DNA from: Datnioides undecimradiatus
Lineage: Eukaryota > Chordata > Actinopteri > Lobotiformes > Datnioididae
Direction: 5' to 3'
Assembly: GCA_008933995.1 (NCBI GenBank)
Contig: WARS01000036.1
Location: 7,921,285 to 7,985,284, forward strand
DNA: 64,000 nt
Below are positions 27,484 through 39,530 of the stretch, piece after piece. Position 1 is the stretch's first letter. Every line of letters starts with the position of its first letter. A program made the translations under genes and the position numbers. The notes under the pieces were generated by a model. It had not been told where the DNA came from, did not search any database, and saw only the letters and a program-made list of their open reading frames with translations.

Positions 27484-30257
27484 GTGTGAAAGACAGCAGG
27501 TGGCAAAATGTGCATCTTGTCTGACATAAGCTTTAAGATTTTTCCCTGTACAATGTGAAGCTGCTCTGAGACCAGCTGATAAACGGGCCCAATGGCAGCT
27601 CGTCTAAACCCGGACCACTGCAGGATGCTCTCTTGTCAGCCCCGTAAATAGAAATCACAGTTAAAACCAGCCAGCCTTGCAGAAAATTACATTTCAATTT
27701 AGTTATATAAACTGGGACATCTTAAATACTTTAGGTTGCCTCCACGCTTCAACCACACACACTCTTAAACAAACAGAAGTACCCCCCCCCCCCATAAAAA
27801 AAACAGCACAGTCTTACACACCACACAGAAAAAGCATGACATCGTTCTCACTCTCTGTTGGGGAAGAAGGAAGACATCCTGTTTGTAAAGCTAATAAACA
27901 TTCGTTCCTTCAGGCAACTCTTTTTATATGCTTTATATCATAAACCTCAGTGCCACAAATAAACACGTGCACGCGCACTCACTCACACCTGGCTGCGAAC
28001 TTAGCGGCATAAATAATGCCGATATAAGATTTGCCTGCCAAAACATTGTGTAAGAGGCACCTCTGGGTTTAACAATGACTGATACAGTCTCCATCTTACA
28101 CAGCTGTCATCCACTTTCCTCTTCTTCTTATAATAAACAAACAGATGCATGAGCAAACACGTACAGTGAGGCAGCTCACATGTGTGGCAAAATCAGGCAG
28201 CTGATCACACACAATAAACTGGCACCAACACATGCCACTCAACACAGATTCTTAGATGCACATTATGAGATGGCCAAAAAATTGATATGCGGTACCTTAA
28301 TATGCCTCGCAATCTGTTGTGATGTGTTATTAATACACTAGCACCAATATTGCATGATTGGGGCTTTTTGCCAGGGATGATATGGAGGTTTAACAGTTAT
28401 TAGGTAACACATGGGTACATGTTACTGTATGTGTACAATACAGGCTAAGATTTATGCAATGTCGCATGCAGTATAGTTCAAGTTGCAGAACGCTTTAAAC
28501 TGAAAGCTTTTTTTTCCCTGTGAATCAAAATAATGTGATTGATTCTTGCTTTTGAGAAGCATAATTGATGCTGTTTTAGAGGACAGATTTCCTATTTTGA
28601 TGATGTGATGCACAGTTGATGATTTTAGGGCTGTAGCTAACGATTAATTTCAAGATTGTTAAATCTACTGAGTCACTGTTTGATGTATAAATAATGAAAA
28701 ATAACCAAAAAAAAAACCCAACCCAAAAAACATACAAGTTCATCACAAGTTCCCTGGGCCCAATGTGACATCTTTAAAGGTCTTCTTTTGCCTGATCAGC
28801 AGTCGAGCAACTAAGATATTCATTTACTGTCATAAAAGACTCCTTGTGAGCTAGAGGATTTTGCCATTTTTGCCTTAAAAAACACTTATACATCACTGAA
28901 ATTGTTGCCAATTAATTTCCTGTCGATCATCTGATTTTTCAGCTCTTCTCAGGATTTATTTCCAACATATCACCTCTTGCAGAACTGCCAGCCTAATATC
29001 ACCATTGATGCCAGCAATATGTCATAATAGCATTTAAAAAATCCTCAGTCCCCTGATTTGTGCCACACAGACACACAAACCCTTCTTTTTCCCAACACCT
29101 GCAATGTTCTCCACCAGCACAAACTGCCTCACATTTAACCATATGATTCATGATTATTATGTAATGTGAAGACTCTGCTTTATCCAGCCTACACTGTAGA
29201 TCAGATCTGTATTGTGACTGTGTTCAGTCATCTCTGCTGTTCACAGAACAATACATGTCACGTTTTTAGTGGGGGGGGGGAACACACTTACAGCCCCCAT
29301 CCCAGTGAAAGTGACTTCTGATGCGCTGATAAGGGGACGTGAATCAAGGCGCAGACTGCTAATCCTCTTGGCCAAGTGGGGGCCTTCAGCGGGCCGACTT
29401 TCACTCCCACTCCCGCCCCCCTCCTTTCTCTGTCCCCCGGCAGTGCTGACAGGCCTCCCCATCCAGGAACAGAAAAGCCATCTGGTGTTTGTTTGGGACA
29501 GTTCACAGGCAGGATGCACTGTGTTGTGCTGTATGTGTGTGTGTGTCAGCAATCGTGGTTGCATTGGATGTGTACATGTGTCACCAGGTGTCATCAGCCT
29601 ACGTGCTCGAACTCGCATTTGTCTGAAGTCAAGTAAATTGCAGGTAGGTGCGAAATGTGTGACACAGTGGCTTTACCTCCACAGATGAGTTACTGTACAA
29701 CAAAGGTTCCACTGGGTGTTTCACACCCACTGGATGACTTCATACCCCAGGGGTGCTGATGTTGTGTGATCCAGGTGTGTCTAGGATGAGTATGAGTGTG
29801 TGTGTGCGTGCCCATTTACTGTATGCAAGTGTGTATTTTTACATTTGTGTGTGGGTGGGTTAATTACAGACAATAGCAGGTTGTCTATATGATGAGCCCT
29901 TGAACACTGGAGGTCAGACTACATAGGGTTAATCTGTGACTAAAGTCCAAATATCACATTAACCTAGTTCAGCGCACACACGCACACACACACAGACACA
30001 CAGCTGTTCACGGGCATCTGTCATTATTGCAGTGATTATCGATGTAGCCTACTTCCACCTGACTCATGATGACTTGTAGCTAGTTGTTTTTCAAACTAAC
30101 CCCTTCAGAGTCACATGTGTCATACAGGTGTGCCGTGACCGAGACACGGCCGATCTGCGGATTTACCTCGATAATCTAAACAGAGTGAAGGCTGAAAGCA
30201 TCCCCCTGATGACTTACCGAGCAGCGCACAGACGAACAGGAGCGCACCGGTTGCCAT
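13970..30257 (-). CDS. igsf3: Immunoglobulin superfamily member 3, 5' part (exons 1-2 only)
   Basis: Two coding exons on the minus strand, 30257-30218 and 14350-13970, join in phase 1 to give the first 140 residues of a type I membrane receptor. Residues 1-19 or so are a hydrophobic signal peptide (MATGALLFVC, ending AVAQ). The first Ig V-type domain follows, with the cysteine pair in the IWCNVTGY and LFECYTPNTD contexts and the closing LGSYSARTNL. The wording closely follows what I recall of vertebrate IGSF3 domain 1 (GPL-RTEGSH-TIWCNV, SYS-A--NL), better than PTGFRN or CD101. Family members carry up to eight Ig domains, an EWI motif and a short tail; IGSF3 acts at the cell surface and is known from neural and lacrimal tissue. 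Domains 2-8, the membrane span and the tail must lie left of the window, since 1-13969 holds no further Ig exon. Intron 1 is 15,867 bp and splits the signal peptide. Splice sites: GTAAGT donors at both exons and a CTGCAG acceptor at exon 2. Confidence 0.88.
17376..17401. repeat. (CT)n microsatellite
   Basis: About 13 CT units in a pyrimidine-rich strand. Confidence 0.95.
17742..17760. repeat. (TCC)n microsatellite
   Basis: Six tandem TCC units in a longer CT-rich stretch. Confidence 0.9.
18310..18362. repeat. (CA)n microsatellite
   Basis: About 26 uninterrupted CA units. Confidence 0.98.
23292..23326. repeat. (ACGC)n(AC)n compound microsatellite
   Basis: Five ACGC units run into about eight AC units. 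Confidence 0.9.
24060..24078. repeat. Poly(A) run
   Basis: Nineteen consecutive A, preceded by a G-rich stretch. No retroelement body was recognised beside it. Confidence 0.9.
27442..27480. repeat. (AT)n microsatellite
   Basis: About 19 AT units. Confidence 0.97.
28626..28947. repeat. Degenerate hAT-like teleost interspersed repeat
   Basis: Begins TAGGGCTGTAGCTAACGATT and ends with a partly inverted copy (ATTTTTCAGCTCT). The interior (CAATGTGACATCTTTAAA, then GATATTCA-TTTACTGTCAT, then GCCAATTAATTTCCTGTCGA) follows a repeat I know to be very common in fish genomes. It lies in igsf3 intron 1. No clear target-site duplication remains, so the copy is old. Confidence 0.6.
29271..29280. repeat. 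Poly(G) run
   Basis: Ten consecutive G. Confidence 0.9.
30218..30257 (-). CDS. igsf3: igsf3 exon 1 (start codon and signal peptide start)
   Basis: The ATG is at 30257-30255. The exon encodes 13 residues plus one base and ends at a GTAAGT donor (30217-30212), so it leaves phase 1. It is too short to show as an open frame. It was recognised because its phase fits the acceptor of the 13.97-14.35 kb exon and the join makes a clean signal peptide. The context of the ATG is CACATAATGG, with G at +4. Confidence 0.82.
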
Positions 30258-30258
30258 T

Positions 30259-30288
30259 ATGTGTGCGTGTGTGCGCGCGCGCGTGTGT
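30259..30288. repeat. Alternating purine-pyrimidine (GT/GC) tract at the igsf3 start codon
   Basis: Thirty bases of unbroken purine-pyrimidine alternation, with a central (GC) core flanked by GT steps. It ends one base before the igsf3 ATG (30257), so it would lie in the 5'UTR. Confidence 0.8.
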
Positions 30289-30377
30289 TGCCCCGCAGAT
30301 TCACTTCCAATATTCCCTTTAGATGAGGTGTTGATGATGTCTCGTCGGGATTTGACAGCGTGGTTTAACCGCTGCTC

Positions 30378-30528
30378 CTGGATCAGAGAGAAGAAGGAGG
30401 GAGGGAGGAAGGAAGGGATGAAGGAAGGAGATTTACACGAATCCCGAGCGACAAAAGCGGACGGGGGCTTGTCTCGAGAGTCAAATCCACCGCCGGTGAG
30501 TCCGGCGGCTTGCCAGTGTCCGACTCAC
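30378..30528 (-). other. igsf3: Candidate short 5'UTR intron of igsf3
   Basis: On the minus strand a good donor (GAGAG/GTGAGT, donor bases 30528-30523) is followed 151 bp later by a long polypyrimidine tract of C, T and CTTC units and an acceptor (TGATCCAG, ending 30378). This lies directly upstream of the start exon. The sequence fits a small leader intron, but the tract may simply be a pyrimidine-rich promoter stretch. Transcript data would be needed to choose. Confidence 0.3.
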
Positions 30529-33500
30529 CTCTCCGGTGTCCTCCTGCTTTAAAAAAAAACGCCTCGGGTGTCGGTTCACCCTCACCTATCTGCTTTTAAC
30601 GCTGACGACGTGTGCGTATGCCAGGCGCCTGGGCGACCCAACCCACTCCCCGTTTACTACGCATCCGAGACTGCGGAGGCGATTCACACTCGCAGCCCCC
30701 CCTCGCCAAAAGACAAAAAAAAGTCCAGCGTGACTTGCGCGTATATTGGAAACCTGCTTACAGGCAGGAGCTTTAAATGAGTAGAGGGGATCTGGGAGCT
30801 TTGGGTGGTATGAAAGCAGCCTGAAATAAATATTTTTCCCTTCCCGTCACTGATGTGGGAGAGCAAATCGCAGTCCGAGCAGGCTCCGGCTTTCTCCACG
30901 GAAATCCCGGAGACTATAATCAATCTCCCACTATCGCTCCGCAGAAAGCCCAATGGGCGGGCGCTCTAGATGAGGCAGACAAGGCTTTGTGCTCTGACAC
31001 AATACATCAGATTAATCAATGAATACTTTCGCACCGAACACCGGGCTCTCTCAATTGTGCCACCAAATACACCTGAGCCACTGCGTCCTAATTCCAAAAT
31101 GCTCCGAAATTTGTGCGACAAGATCGGCTTATAACAGCCAAAAAAAGACTACTTTACTGACAAAAACACCTGCGCTTCATTATAATCTGCTGTGAGCTGG
31201 AGAGAAATAGTCCAACGTTTTCCCCCTCCAAGGTTTAGTTCCTTGTTTCCGGCTTTCCTGCAAACCACTTTTGTTTGCCTAGCAGTTTGAAAACTTAACA
31301 GCGTGCTGCTTGCCCCCACCCCCTATCAGAGACCACGCCCCGGTCGTGTGGGACACCACCAGTGCGTGTCCATTGTGGGCGAGGCCAAAATTTGCATTTC
31401 TGAATTTAAATTCTAGGCCAGGACGTTTAATGGTTTGGATGGGTTAAGCCAAGTGGACGGCAATTAAATCTCTAAAGCCAGCAATTTCCCAGCTTTTTTA
31501 TTTTGTAGGCTAGGGTTTAAACACCTTTCCAAGGCTGACGTGAATGACATTATGCAGCATATTAAGTGTATAATAATAGGGTCTTTTAAAGGGCAGATGA
31601 ATAAATATTGCTTTAAATACTAGACAATTCATTTAAGGTGTTTACTCTGCTTGTGCTGATCACAAAAGTCACCTTCTCATGCGTATTTTACCCTGCAGTC
31701 ACAATATCACTCCCATCCCCCCATACACACAGCTGGCAATCAACATAATGAGGTGCCACTCTGCTTGGGAACTGTAGAAAATATAACAGAGTCCCTTTTC
31801 TCCCTACCCCCTACAACACGTTACAGTTCATTTGTCATAGTTTGCAAGTTTTAAACCCCACACCTCTTTGATTCAGATCACAAGTAGCTAAACCAAACAT
31901 TACTTTGACATATGCTCAGGTTTATTTATTTGCACGACTCTGTCGCTGCAATATTAGCGGGTTCTCAAAATAGACAGGGTGAATGAGAGTTTGCACGGAA
32001 ACAGAAAATAGCACAATGACATAATGCTGCTTTGGTGTGAAGCTGTGAAAGTGTGCTGCTATCTGGAAAGGAATGAAATACAGAATCCAAAAACCTCTAA
32101 CTTGGTGAAACCCAAAAGCTTCCTCCTGTGTAATACATAAATAAATGAGCAGATCTTTGCATGTGCATACAAAAAGTAATTGCAATGGATCCATCTGGTA
32201 TTCTCTTTATCAGCTGGGAAATGCAAGTTCCGAACACTGCCTGAATGCAACATGACTACAATTTTTTTGGAAGCAGAAAAAATGATTCTTCTCCCTTTGC
32301 TGGGCTCATGGATTTGAGCTCAGACAAAACTTCCTGAACAACCAGTGAAATGGGTTTGGGACCCAAGGCACCAGGAGAGATGTTTCCAGAATACAGTTTC
32401 ATTAATAAACCGTAACTTTATATCTGAATAACAGTTTAACCGAACAGTTTAATGAAAAAAATAAATCTTTTTAGTCCCTTGTTCTGCCTAAAACTGCGTC
32501 ATTGAATTAACAGGAAGGAGAGACAGCGTTTAGCATGTTTATATAGAGAAAACAACAGATATCGCTGCCAACTAAAAGTGAGCCAGAATGGGATTAGACA
32601 ATGGTATGAAGCACGTGGGTTACTGGTTCAGCTTTTGCAAAGGTCTATACAGGTCCAGTGCAGCTGAATTAATACACAGCAAAACAGAGCTGGCTAGGTA
32701 GGCCATGTGCGTTACACCTGGTCTACATATTGCAGCACCTAAATTTAGCTCTGGTTCTCCACAGACTCCTTATTGCACGGACGAGTGATGGCACAGTTTG
32801 CACAGGCAGGCCAATAAAAGGCAGCTGCAACTTCGTTTGAGCCAAGCATCATGTTAGCACTGATGATGAGATCACCTTTGACCCCTCACACGGGTATTGG
32901 TGACTATCCACAAGTATGTTTGCTTAGAGAAGGAAAAAAATGGCTTTGGAGGAATGTTTGCAAGTATAGAGGGTGCTGGGGATCACAATAGGTCTCCATG
33001 GAAACAGAGGAGTCTGAATTGTGTGCACTTCATAACAGGGTCCATCACCTAGATAATGTCTTGGTAGCCACAGCCATTTTTGTCAGTGTCTTGTGTAATT
33101 GTTCAGCGTTGTTTGAGACTTGCACAGACCCACTTGTTTTTTAAAATCTTAATATTTCAGTACCCTTACAGCACTATCTGTTGAGCTGGTGTCAGCAAGG
33201 TTACATAGGATAGCTGTGAGAGGCTTGAGAAAGAGAGAGATTTGTTCGCTTATTTCATCATACTCGCATTTTCATAGTGCGTCCCAAAAGTATATGAATG
33301 TTTTATTGGATTTCTCTGTGCATTTTTCTCAAGTCTCACATGAATATGTCAGTTATACACAGAGGAGTGTGTGGAGGCAACTCAGAGACAAACACAATCA
33401 CATACAGTACAAGATCAGTTGCATATATTAATATAAACACGCACATACCGGTGTAAGTGTCACTTCCAATTACAGATGCTCTTCATTAAAACTATAAACG

Positions 33501-35577
33501 TACATGCGAAAACATATGTATCACATGATTGCAAACACGGAATCGCATGTGATCCCACTTTGCTGATGGATCCCAACTGTAAGCCGGGCTGCACAGAGGA
33601 TCCAATAAGCCATGTTACATAAATGGCCTCTGAAACAAAGGAGAAATGATAAATAAGTAAACAAAAGCTCTTTGTTCTGACAGAGTCAAAAAGCAATGAA
33701 AAAAAGTTTTGAAACTACTTCTGGCCGTATTTATTCTAAGAGCCTTCCCTAAGAGCAGTGAGAGGGATGGGGAAATAATCCAGATGGGGAAAGATGGAGG
33801 AAAGATAAACAGAGAACAGAGAACATGTAACATTTCATTGTCAAACAGAAGTAATGTTGCAATATGTGGTTTGTCTGAATTAAACATGAGTACAGGTGGG
33901 GTTATGAAGTAAAATGGATTTAAGCATTACTTCTGGAGAGGACAACTATTGTGCAAACCTTTAACTTCACCAACACGTATGGCCATTCACAATCAAACTG
34001 CTAATCCATACACTTATGGCGGGTTATTATGTGCTGATCCCACACAGCCTCTGTTAGAGCACCACAAGCACACGGTAACCTGACATATTGTATACACTGT
34101 GGGCTTTGAAGATAAGCAGACTGACAGACAGCAGGCAGAAGGCAACACTCCAGCTGGGACCAACCAGATTCAAGAGTGCCACTCTTCTCTCTAGGATTTA
34201 ATGCGAGCTGAGTTGCTACACAGTCGAAGTAATACAGTCCAATTTCTCACGCCACACTTCACATTGGCTCGGAAGATTACACTCTGCATTGTCAGATAAC
34301 CTTTGATTATCTACAGCTGAGGCTGGTGCAGTCAAATATGTAATTTTGCCTTTATGTTATAAACCAAGTGTCATGCACAAGCTGTTTTCTGAAAAGCTAA
34401 AAAGCAAAGCTTAGTTATCTAAACATAGAATCCCGTACATCATACTTATGCTGTGTACATTCATAGCCACAGTCAGGGCTTTATTTTATATTGCATTAGC
34501 CTGCCAGGAGCACAAATTACTACATTTTCCGGCAGGTTAATTATTCATCATTGGGGCTCTTAATGTAGAGTATTAATATGAGATGACTGTCAAGCTACCA
34601 ATTTTTTTTCTCCCCGTCATATCTGTCTGTGTCTCCTTTTCTTTGTCATTTCTCTGCAACATGCAACTCAGATTTCATGTCTTTTTTTCCTCTCCCCACT
34701 TGAGAGCTCTGATTACCATGATTGCTTCATAATTATATGTACTGGTACTTATGCATGAGTCTGAATGCTTGTTCCTCTTTGTATGCCTGTGCATGCTTTC
34801 GCACTGTACATTTTAAAGTTACTTTGCAGTAGTAGTGTGTTGCATGCGAGCTTGTGCGCAGGATTTCAATAACACACACAGGTTTTACAGTAATTACCAC
34901 ACTTGAGCAAAAGCATCCACTCTTTTGCTTTGCAGGTGGTTGCAATGACATTAATATATGTTTATTTACATCTCTTTTGTTTTGAAATTAGATCCGAGCT
35001 GATGCTGGAACAAGGACTGAACGTCACGTGTAATCTTCATAATCATTAGCTGACAGGTGGTTGCAGGAAATATCCTGTATTTATTTAATTGCAAATAATT
35101 AGCAGTAGCTGAATGTGACAATTAAAGGCCGTTGAATGAAGTGAACAAATACTTGAACATCTGAGGAACAATAGATCTTTTCACTCAGTCTGGGGAGGCT
35201 TACTATAGGTATTATTACACCAGGTGTTAATATACGCATTGTTAGCAGCAGAGCCACCAGGTCACACTGTATAACTGAGCAAGTCTAGGTACAATTATGA
35301 CAATTTATGACAACCGTTTGGAGGATAAAATCCTTCTGTGTCATGGAGAATGACATCTGTGTGCACTTGATCTTATTTTCTGGGTTCTTCATTAAAAATA
35401 ATTTTACTAAGTTTTGTGCGTTTGTGTTGCATTCATCTGTCCCGTCCCCTCCGTCTGTCTGTCTTTTGTCTCTCTTCTCTTATCCTGATTATGTGGGTGT
35501 TGCCCAATGTGCAAACACAGCTGACTGTCATACATTATTCATTTGTCGTGTAGTGGACAAAGTGACACACACATGCG

Positions 35578-35583
<6 letters not shown>

Positions 35584-35622
<39 letters not shown>
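35584..35622. repeat. (CA)n microsatellite
   Basis: About 19 CA units after a GCGCGC start. Confidence 0.97.
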
Positions 35623-35626
<4 letters not shown>

Positions 35627-36819
35627 TACTCTCGGGGAATAGCTCATGACGGCAAGGGCATCAAGGTGAGCTCAGACACACTGTGAAGTTTGTTCGGCTT
35701 TACGCCCCAAAACACCAACCACATTACACAACACACGCATTTCATCATCAGCCCTCGCAGGTACAGGCTTGTCCTTTTTGCTGTTGGGTAACAACAACAA
35801 AGCAGATGCTATCTATCAACTCCAGGCGAAAGAACACAATTTGCTTTTTCATGGTCACACTTACTGGAGCCTTTGCTTTGTGTATGCAGAATAAAGGTAA
35901 CTCACTCTCGCCACACACCCATGTAAAACTGACATGACTCATGGCTGTAAGAGGAAGTGTGGGCAAAAGAAGGCTTTTGTAGGCGCACACCACCAGCTTC
36001 CTGAATCACACCATTATCCAAGGTGGTAACAAAAGCTGCATGTAAATTTTTATTAAATTTAATATATACATGATATTATGTATGACTCTGGGTGCTGATG
36101 TTTTCTTGTTAAAAGCAATATATCCTTTTTTCAGTACAGTACAGGTCTGGAGAAATTACAGGGTACTTGTAACTGTAATTGTAGCATTTAAAGGGATTTC
36201 TTCAACCAGGATATCTCAGATTCATTCCCAGGAAGATGCCTGCTACTCCCCTCTACGGACCAACATGACACAGCCACACAACATATATTATCCAGTCTGG
36301 ATTCACATCTCAGGTCCTGAACGTTCAACACAGGTCTGACACTGTCTGACTTTGTAAGAAAGGCATTAAACAATGATTATAGGATTACTGTATCCTTTTA
36401 TTACTGGATTACTTCAACCTCAATGGTAGATTGCTTATGGTCCTCTTAACTATTATTTTTGCTCGTTGACATCATTGTAGGTTGTTGCATTAGTTACAAG
36501 CTGATGAAAAAGAAAGAAAACAATTCACCAGAAAATTGAAATGAGTAGGTAAACAAACAAAAAGAAATCCTCTCTCACCACTTTAGTGATGAATAAATTC
36601 ATGTTGACAGTCTTACTGGTGAATGGGTCAAGCCTGTTTAATTTTACTTCATGTCAGACATGCTGTGTGTGTGTGTGTGTAAACATGGTAAGAGAGAATT
36701 GATTTTATTTGACAGCAGTGACATAAAGTAGTACTTAATTCATAACAAATATATTTAGTAACTTGGAGAAAAAAAAGTCTGTCCTGCAGTGTGCATACAG
36801 GTCAGGTGATTCTCAGTGT

Positions 36820-36920
36820 CAAAAGTGGGACGCAGCCTATCCTGACCATCCATTAGCCTATCCATTTGTATAGACACACCCTGGACAAATCTACAGTCCA
36901 TTGCAAAGCTAGCAGATAGA
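36820..36920. repeat. Fragment of an interspersed repeat
   Basis: CAGCCTATCCTGACC, then ACACCCTGGACAAATCTACA and GTCCATTGCAAAGCTAGCAG resemble the 'cacctggacaggtcgccagt' type repeat common in fishes, here strongly decayed. Confidence 0.4.
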
Positions 36921-37080
36921 CAAACTTTAACTCTCCAGGCTGTTATCAAGGGTTGCATATTATTTCTTGATTTAGAGTAATAATCCTGGGTGTATTTTCT
37001 TGCTATGTTTTTGCCAACAGTTAGCTGAGATGGCCATATACCACTATGTAATGTCTGCTGGCAAAATATGAGGCTAATGC

Positions 37081-37160
37081 CAGGGGGCAGTTAGCATTTC
37101 GTAGCATAAAGACTGGCAGCTCTTTCCAGCCCTTCTAGAGCTCACTAACTAACTGGCTAG
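37081..37160. repeat. Fragment of an interspersed repeat
   Basis: CAGGGGGCAGTTAGCATTTC followed by GTAGCATAAAGACTGGCAGC matches the 'ttagcttagcataaagactgg' motif found in many dispersed fish repeats. Confidence 0.45.
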
Positions 37161-37278
37161 AGTTCATGTAGCACTTCAGTAAGCAGTTCAGTTTATTTGA
37201 TTAAGTTGATGTATTTGCAATTTTTGCTTTGGTTACCTTAATGTTTAATGAAAATTGGAAACAAGACATCATATGAAT

Positions 37279-37325
37279 TAACAACAACAACAACAGCAAT
37301 AACAATAATAATAATAATAATAATT
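37279..37325. repeat. (ACA)n/(ATA)n compound trinucleotide repeat
   Basis: About five ACA-type units run through imperfect units into about nine ATA-type units. Confidence 0.9.
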
Positions 37326-38644
37326 TTTGAATAGAGACAGATGAGAGAAAAGCTTAAAACAAAGGTAACAAATTGGAACTGCAGCTAATGTGCAGCCATG
37401 CAGCATTAAAGTATGGGGAGTGAGAGAAAGTTGTACCACTGGGATATATTTAGGGTCTTTATTTTTGTGAGTTGACTAATACACAAAGCTTTCAACAGAT
37501 AGAATTTTCTTTTGCTGCAAAGTGGGGTGTTTTTAACAGCCTTCACATTTCATCTCTCATCTCATCTTAGTTGACTGTTAATTCTCCTGATGACTCTTCA
37601 CTTAATTAAGTTGATACTTCAGGACACTTGAGTGATTCTGAATTTTGTTTTATATAGTTATATAGTTTCATATTGACATGAGTTCAAAATAACAAAAAAC
37701 AATAATATTGCCACTCTCAAAATACAATGTAGGTTAGTCAATTGTTTTAGTAAGTAAGAAAACTAATTATTTAAGTTTATTAACTTAAATTGTTAATTAT
37801 ATGTTTATTTTCAATCTTTTTTTGATTAATTAAATTAATTACAATGATATCACATACCAGAACACCTCTGAAACACACGTACATCCTTTAACAATAGTTT
37901 TACAATAACATCTGTGGATTTGCATCAAGGTCTCATGTGTGATAAGCCTAACTGGTTACCATTTAACAGCAGGAGACATTTTCACTGCTTTCTGTACTTT
38001 GTTTTCGAATCCAGTTACTTTAAGTATCACTTATACTTAAAACAGCTTTTAGTTCCAATTTGATCATCATATTCACGACACACTCAACAAACTGTGCTGA
38101 GAATCTTTAGAGAAATTGGGAGATGTGCTTTAAAGTTTAAAGCTGTCACAACTGGTTATGCAAGGCAGTGAGTATAGGACCAAAACACAAGCAAAGAGAG
38201 TCAGCAGGATGACTTCAGTGATTATTGATGCAGTAACATACCGGTTATACAGGTAGGCATACAGGTAATGTGCAGGTAGGCACCGATAGGGGTAAACATA
38301 CTGTTAAAGGAACACAAACACAAAAACATCAAGGATTAGCTGACAACAGGGGTGGGTAAATATCTGGAGGGCTGAAAGTGGGGACAGGTGAGTATTTGGG
38401 TGGAACAGTCAGGTGATGTGGACAGGAGATAAAGACCAAGGGCATCTGGTAGACAGGCAGTTAATGACACTGGGTTTAGGAAATAGAAATGTGGCTGGAG
38501 GGAGGGACAGAGAGGCAGAATATGACAAAAGCACCACCAGACTGGAATAATCTGCCAAACCCACTCAGATTCCATTTGATTACTTATCTTCATGAGCTTT
38601 CTGATTGTATTTACTGCCAGTTTTTTGTTCACAATAACTTTGAT

Positions 38645-38712
38645 AATAACTCTATTTGTATAGTGCCTTTCATGCAAAGCTTCTGCCCAAAGTGCTTAAA
38701 AATACAAGATAA
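38645..38712. repeat. Fragment of an interspersed repeat
   Basis: CTATTTGTATAGTGCCTTTC and GCCCAAAGTGCTTAAAAA match the common fish 'tatagcgcctttcata...aaagtgctttaca' repeat end, possibly a retroelement 3' end. Confidence 0.4.
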
Positions 38713-39436
38713 AGATAAGTTAAAAATAGCACTATTAATGGCTAAAAGTGAGGGAACAACAAACAAATAAACAAAAACAACCCAAAACAACCCAATTTGA
38801 CTCAGTGCTTTGACAACATTTTGCTATTGTCGGCATATTTCTCCATTAATTTTGTGAAATGACACCAAAGAGATGTTGTGTGTGTGATCTGGGATCATTG
38901 GAAATCTATTCTGTGTGTGCTCTAAATGAAGTTTTTTAATGTTGGTTGCTTTGTGTCGCTTGGCTTGTTTTATTTATTACCTACTTAAATAATCATACAT
39001 GCAATATTAATGTATTTATTTTGTTGCTGAAATGTCTATTAATTTTCAAATCTCCCATGAAAACAAGATGGTGTATCTCAAGTGGTTTATCCTCAAATTA
39101 AAACTTGAGACAAAATACGACAAATACTTATTGACTTATTAAACTGTCCTGGTGTCCTTGAGCACCTTCCTAAACCTGTGAAAATGCAACAAAAAAATAA
39201 AAATAGAGTTGCCAGGCAGTGAACTTGTGTGGTTGTATCTCCACAGCAGCACCAAGAATACAATGGGACATCATCGCTGATGGTGAAATTTGAGACACGA
39301 TGACTAAGAGTGCCACAGTCTGCAGTGCATAAGTATTAAATCCTGTTAAAGGTCACATTGAAGTATTGATGGCAATGACACATAATTAGTCACACAACAA
39401 ATATGGGGCACAGCAAGTGACTCAGATAAGGGCTTA

Positions 39437-39496
<60 letters not shown>

Positions 39497-39530
39497 GTCT
39501 ATCTATCTATCTGTCTATCTGTCTATCTGC
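39437..39530. repeat. (ATCT)n microsatellite
   Basis: More than twenty ATCT units with occasional GTCT variants near the right end. Confidence 0.97.

Larger units (their letters stand above)
14351..30217. other. igsf3 intron 1
   Basis: A 15.9 kb first intron between the signal-peptide exon and Ig domain 1. No coding exon is supported on either strand. It holds microsatellites at 17376-17401, 17742-17760, 18310-18362, 23292-23326 and 27442-27480, homopolymers (A at 24060-24078, C at 27782-27793, G at 29271-29280) and a degenerate hAT-like repeat at 28626-28947. Large first introns often carry enhancers, but no single site can be named from sequence alone. Confidence 0.75.
30130..31380 (-). 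promoter_or_regulatory. igsf3: igsf3 CpG island / promoter and 5'UTR region
   Basis: CpG dinucleotides are dense here, with roughly fifty in the first 650 bases, while flanking DNA is nearly CpG-free. The island covers the igsf3 start-codon exon and extends about 1.1 kb upstream in the minus orientation. This is the usual form of a vertebrate broad promoter. No convincing TATA box is seen. A GC-rich 5'UTR, possibly with a short intron (30378-30528), leads to the ATG at 30257. Confidence 0.7.

Noticed and set aside
29241-29688. Overlapping frames of 125-139 residues on both strands
   Set aside because: GC-rich intronic sequence gives long frames by chance; there is no domain and no splice logic.
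29709-29732. Small inverted repeat GGGTGT/ACACCC
   Set aside because: The stem is only 6-7 bp and is expected often by chance in CA/GT-rich DNA.
39437-39530. Regular array that could look like a CRISPR
   Set aside because: It is an (ATCT)n microsatellite without spacers, in a vertebrate genome.
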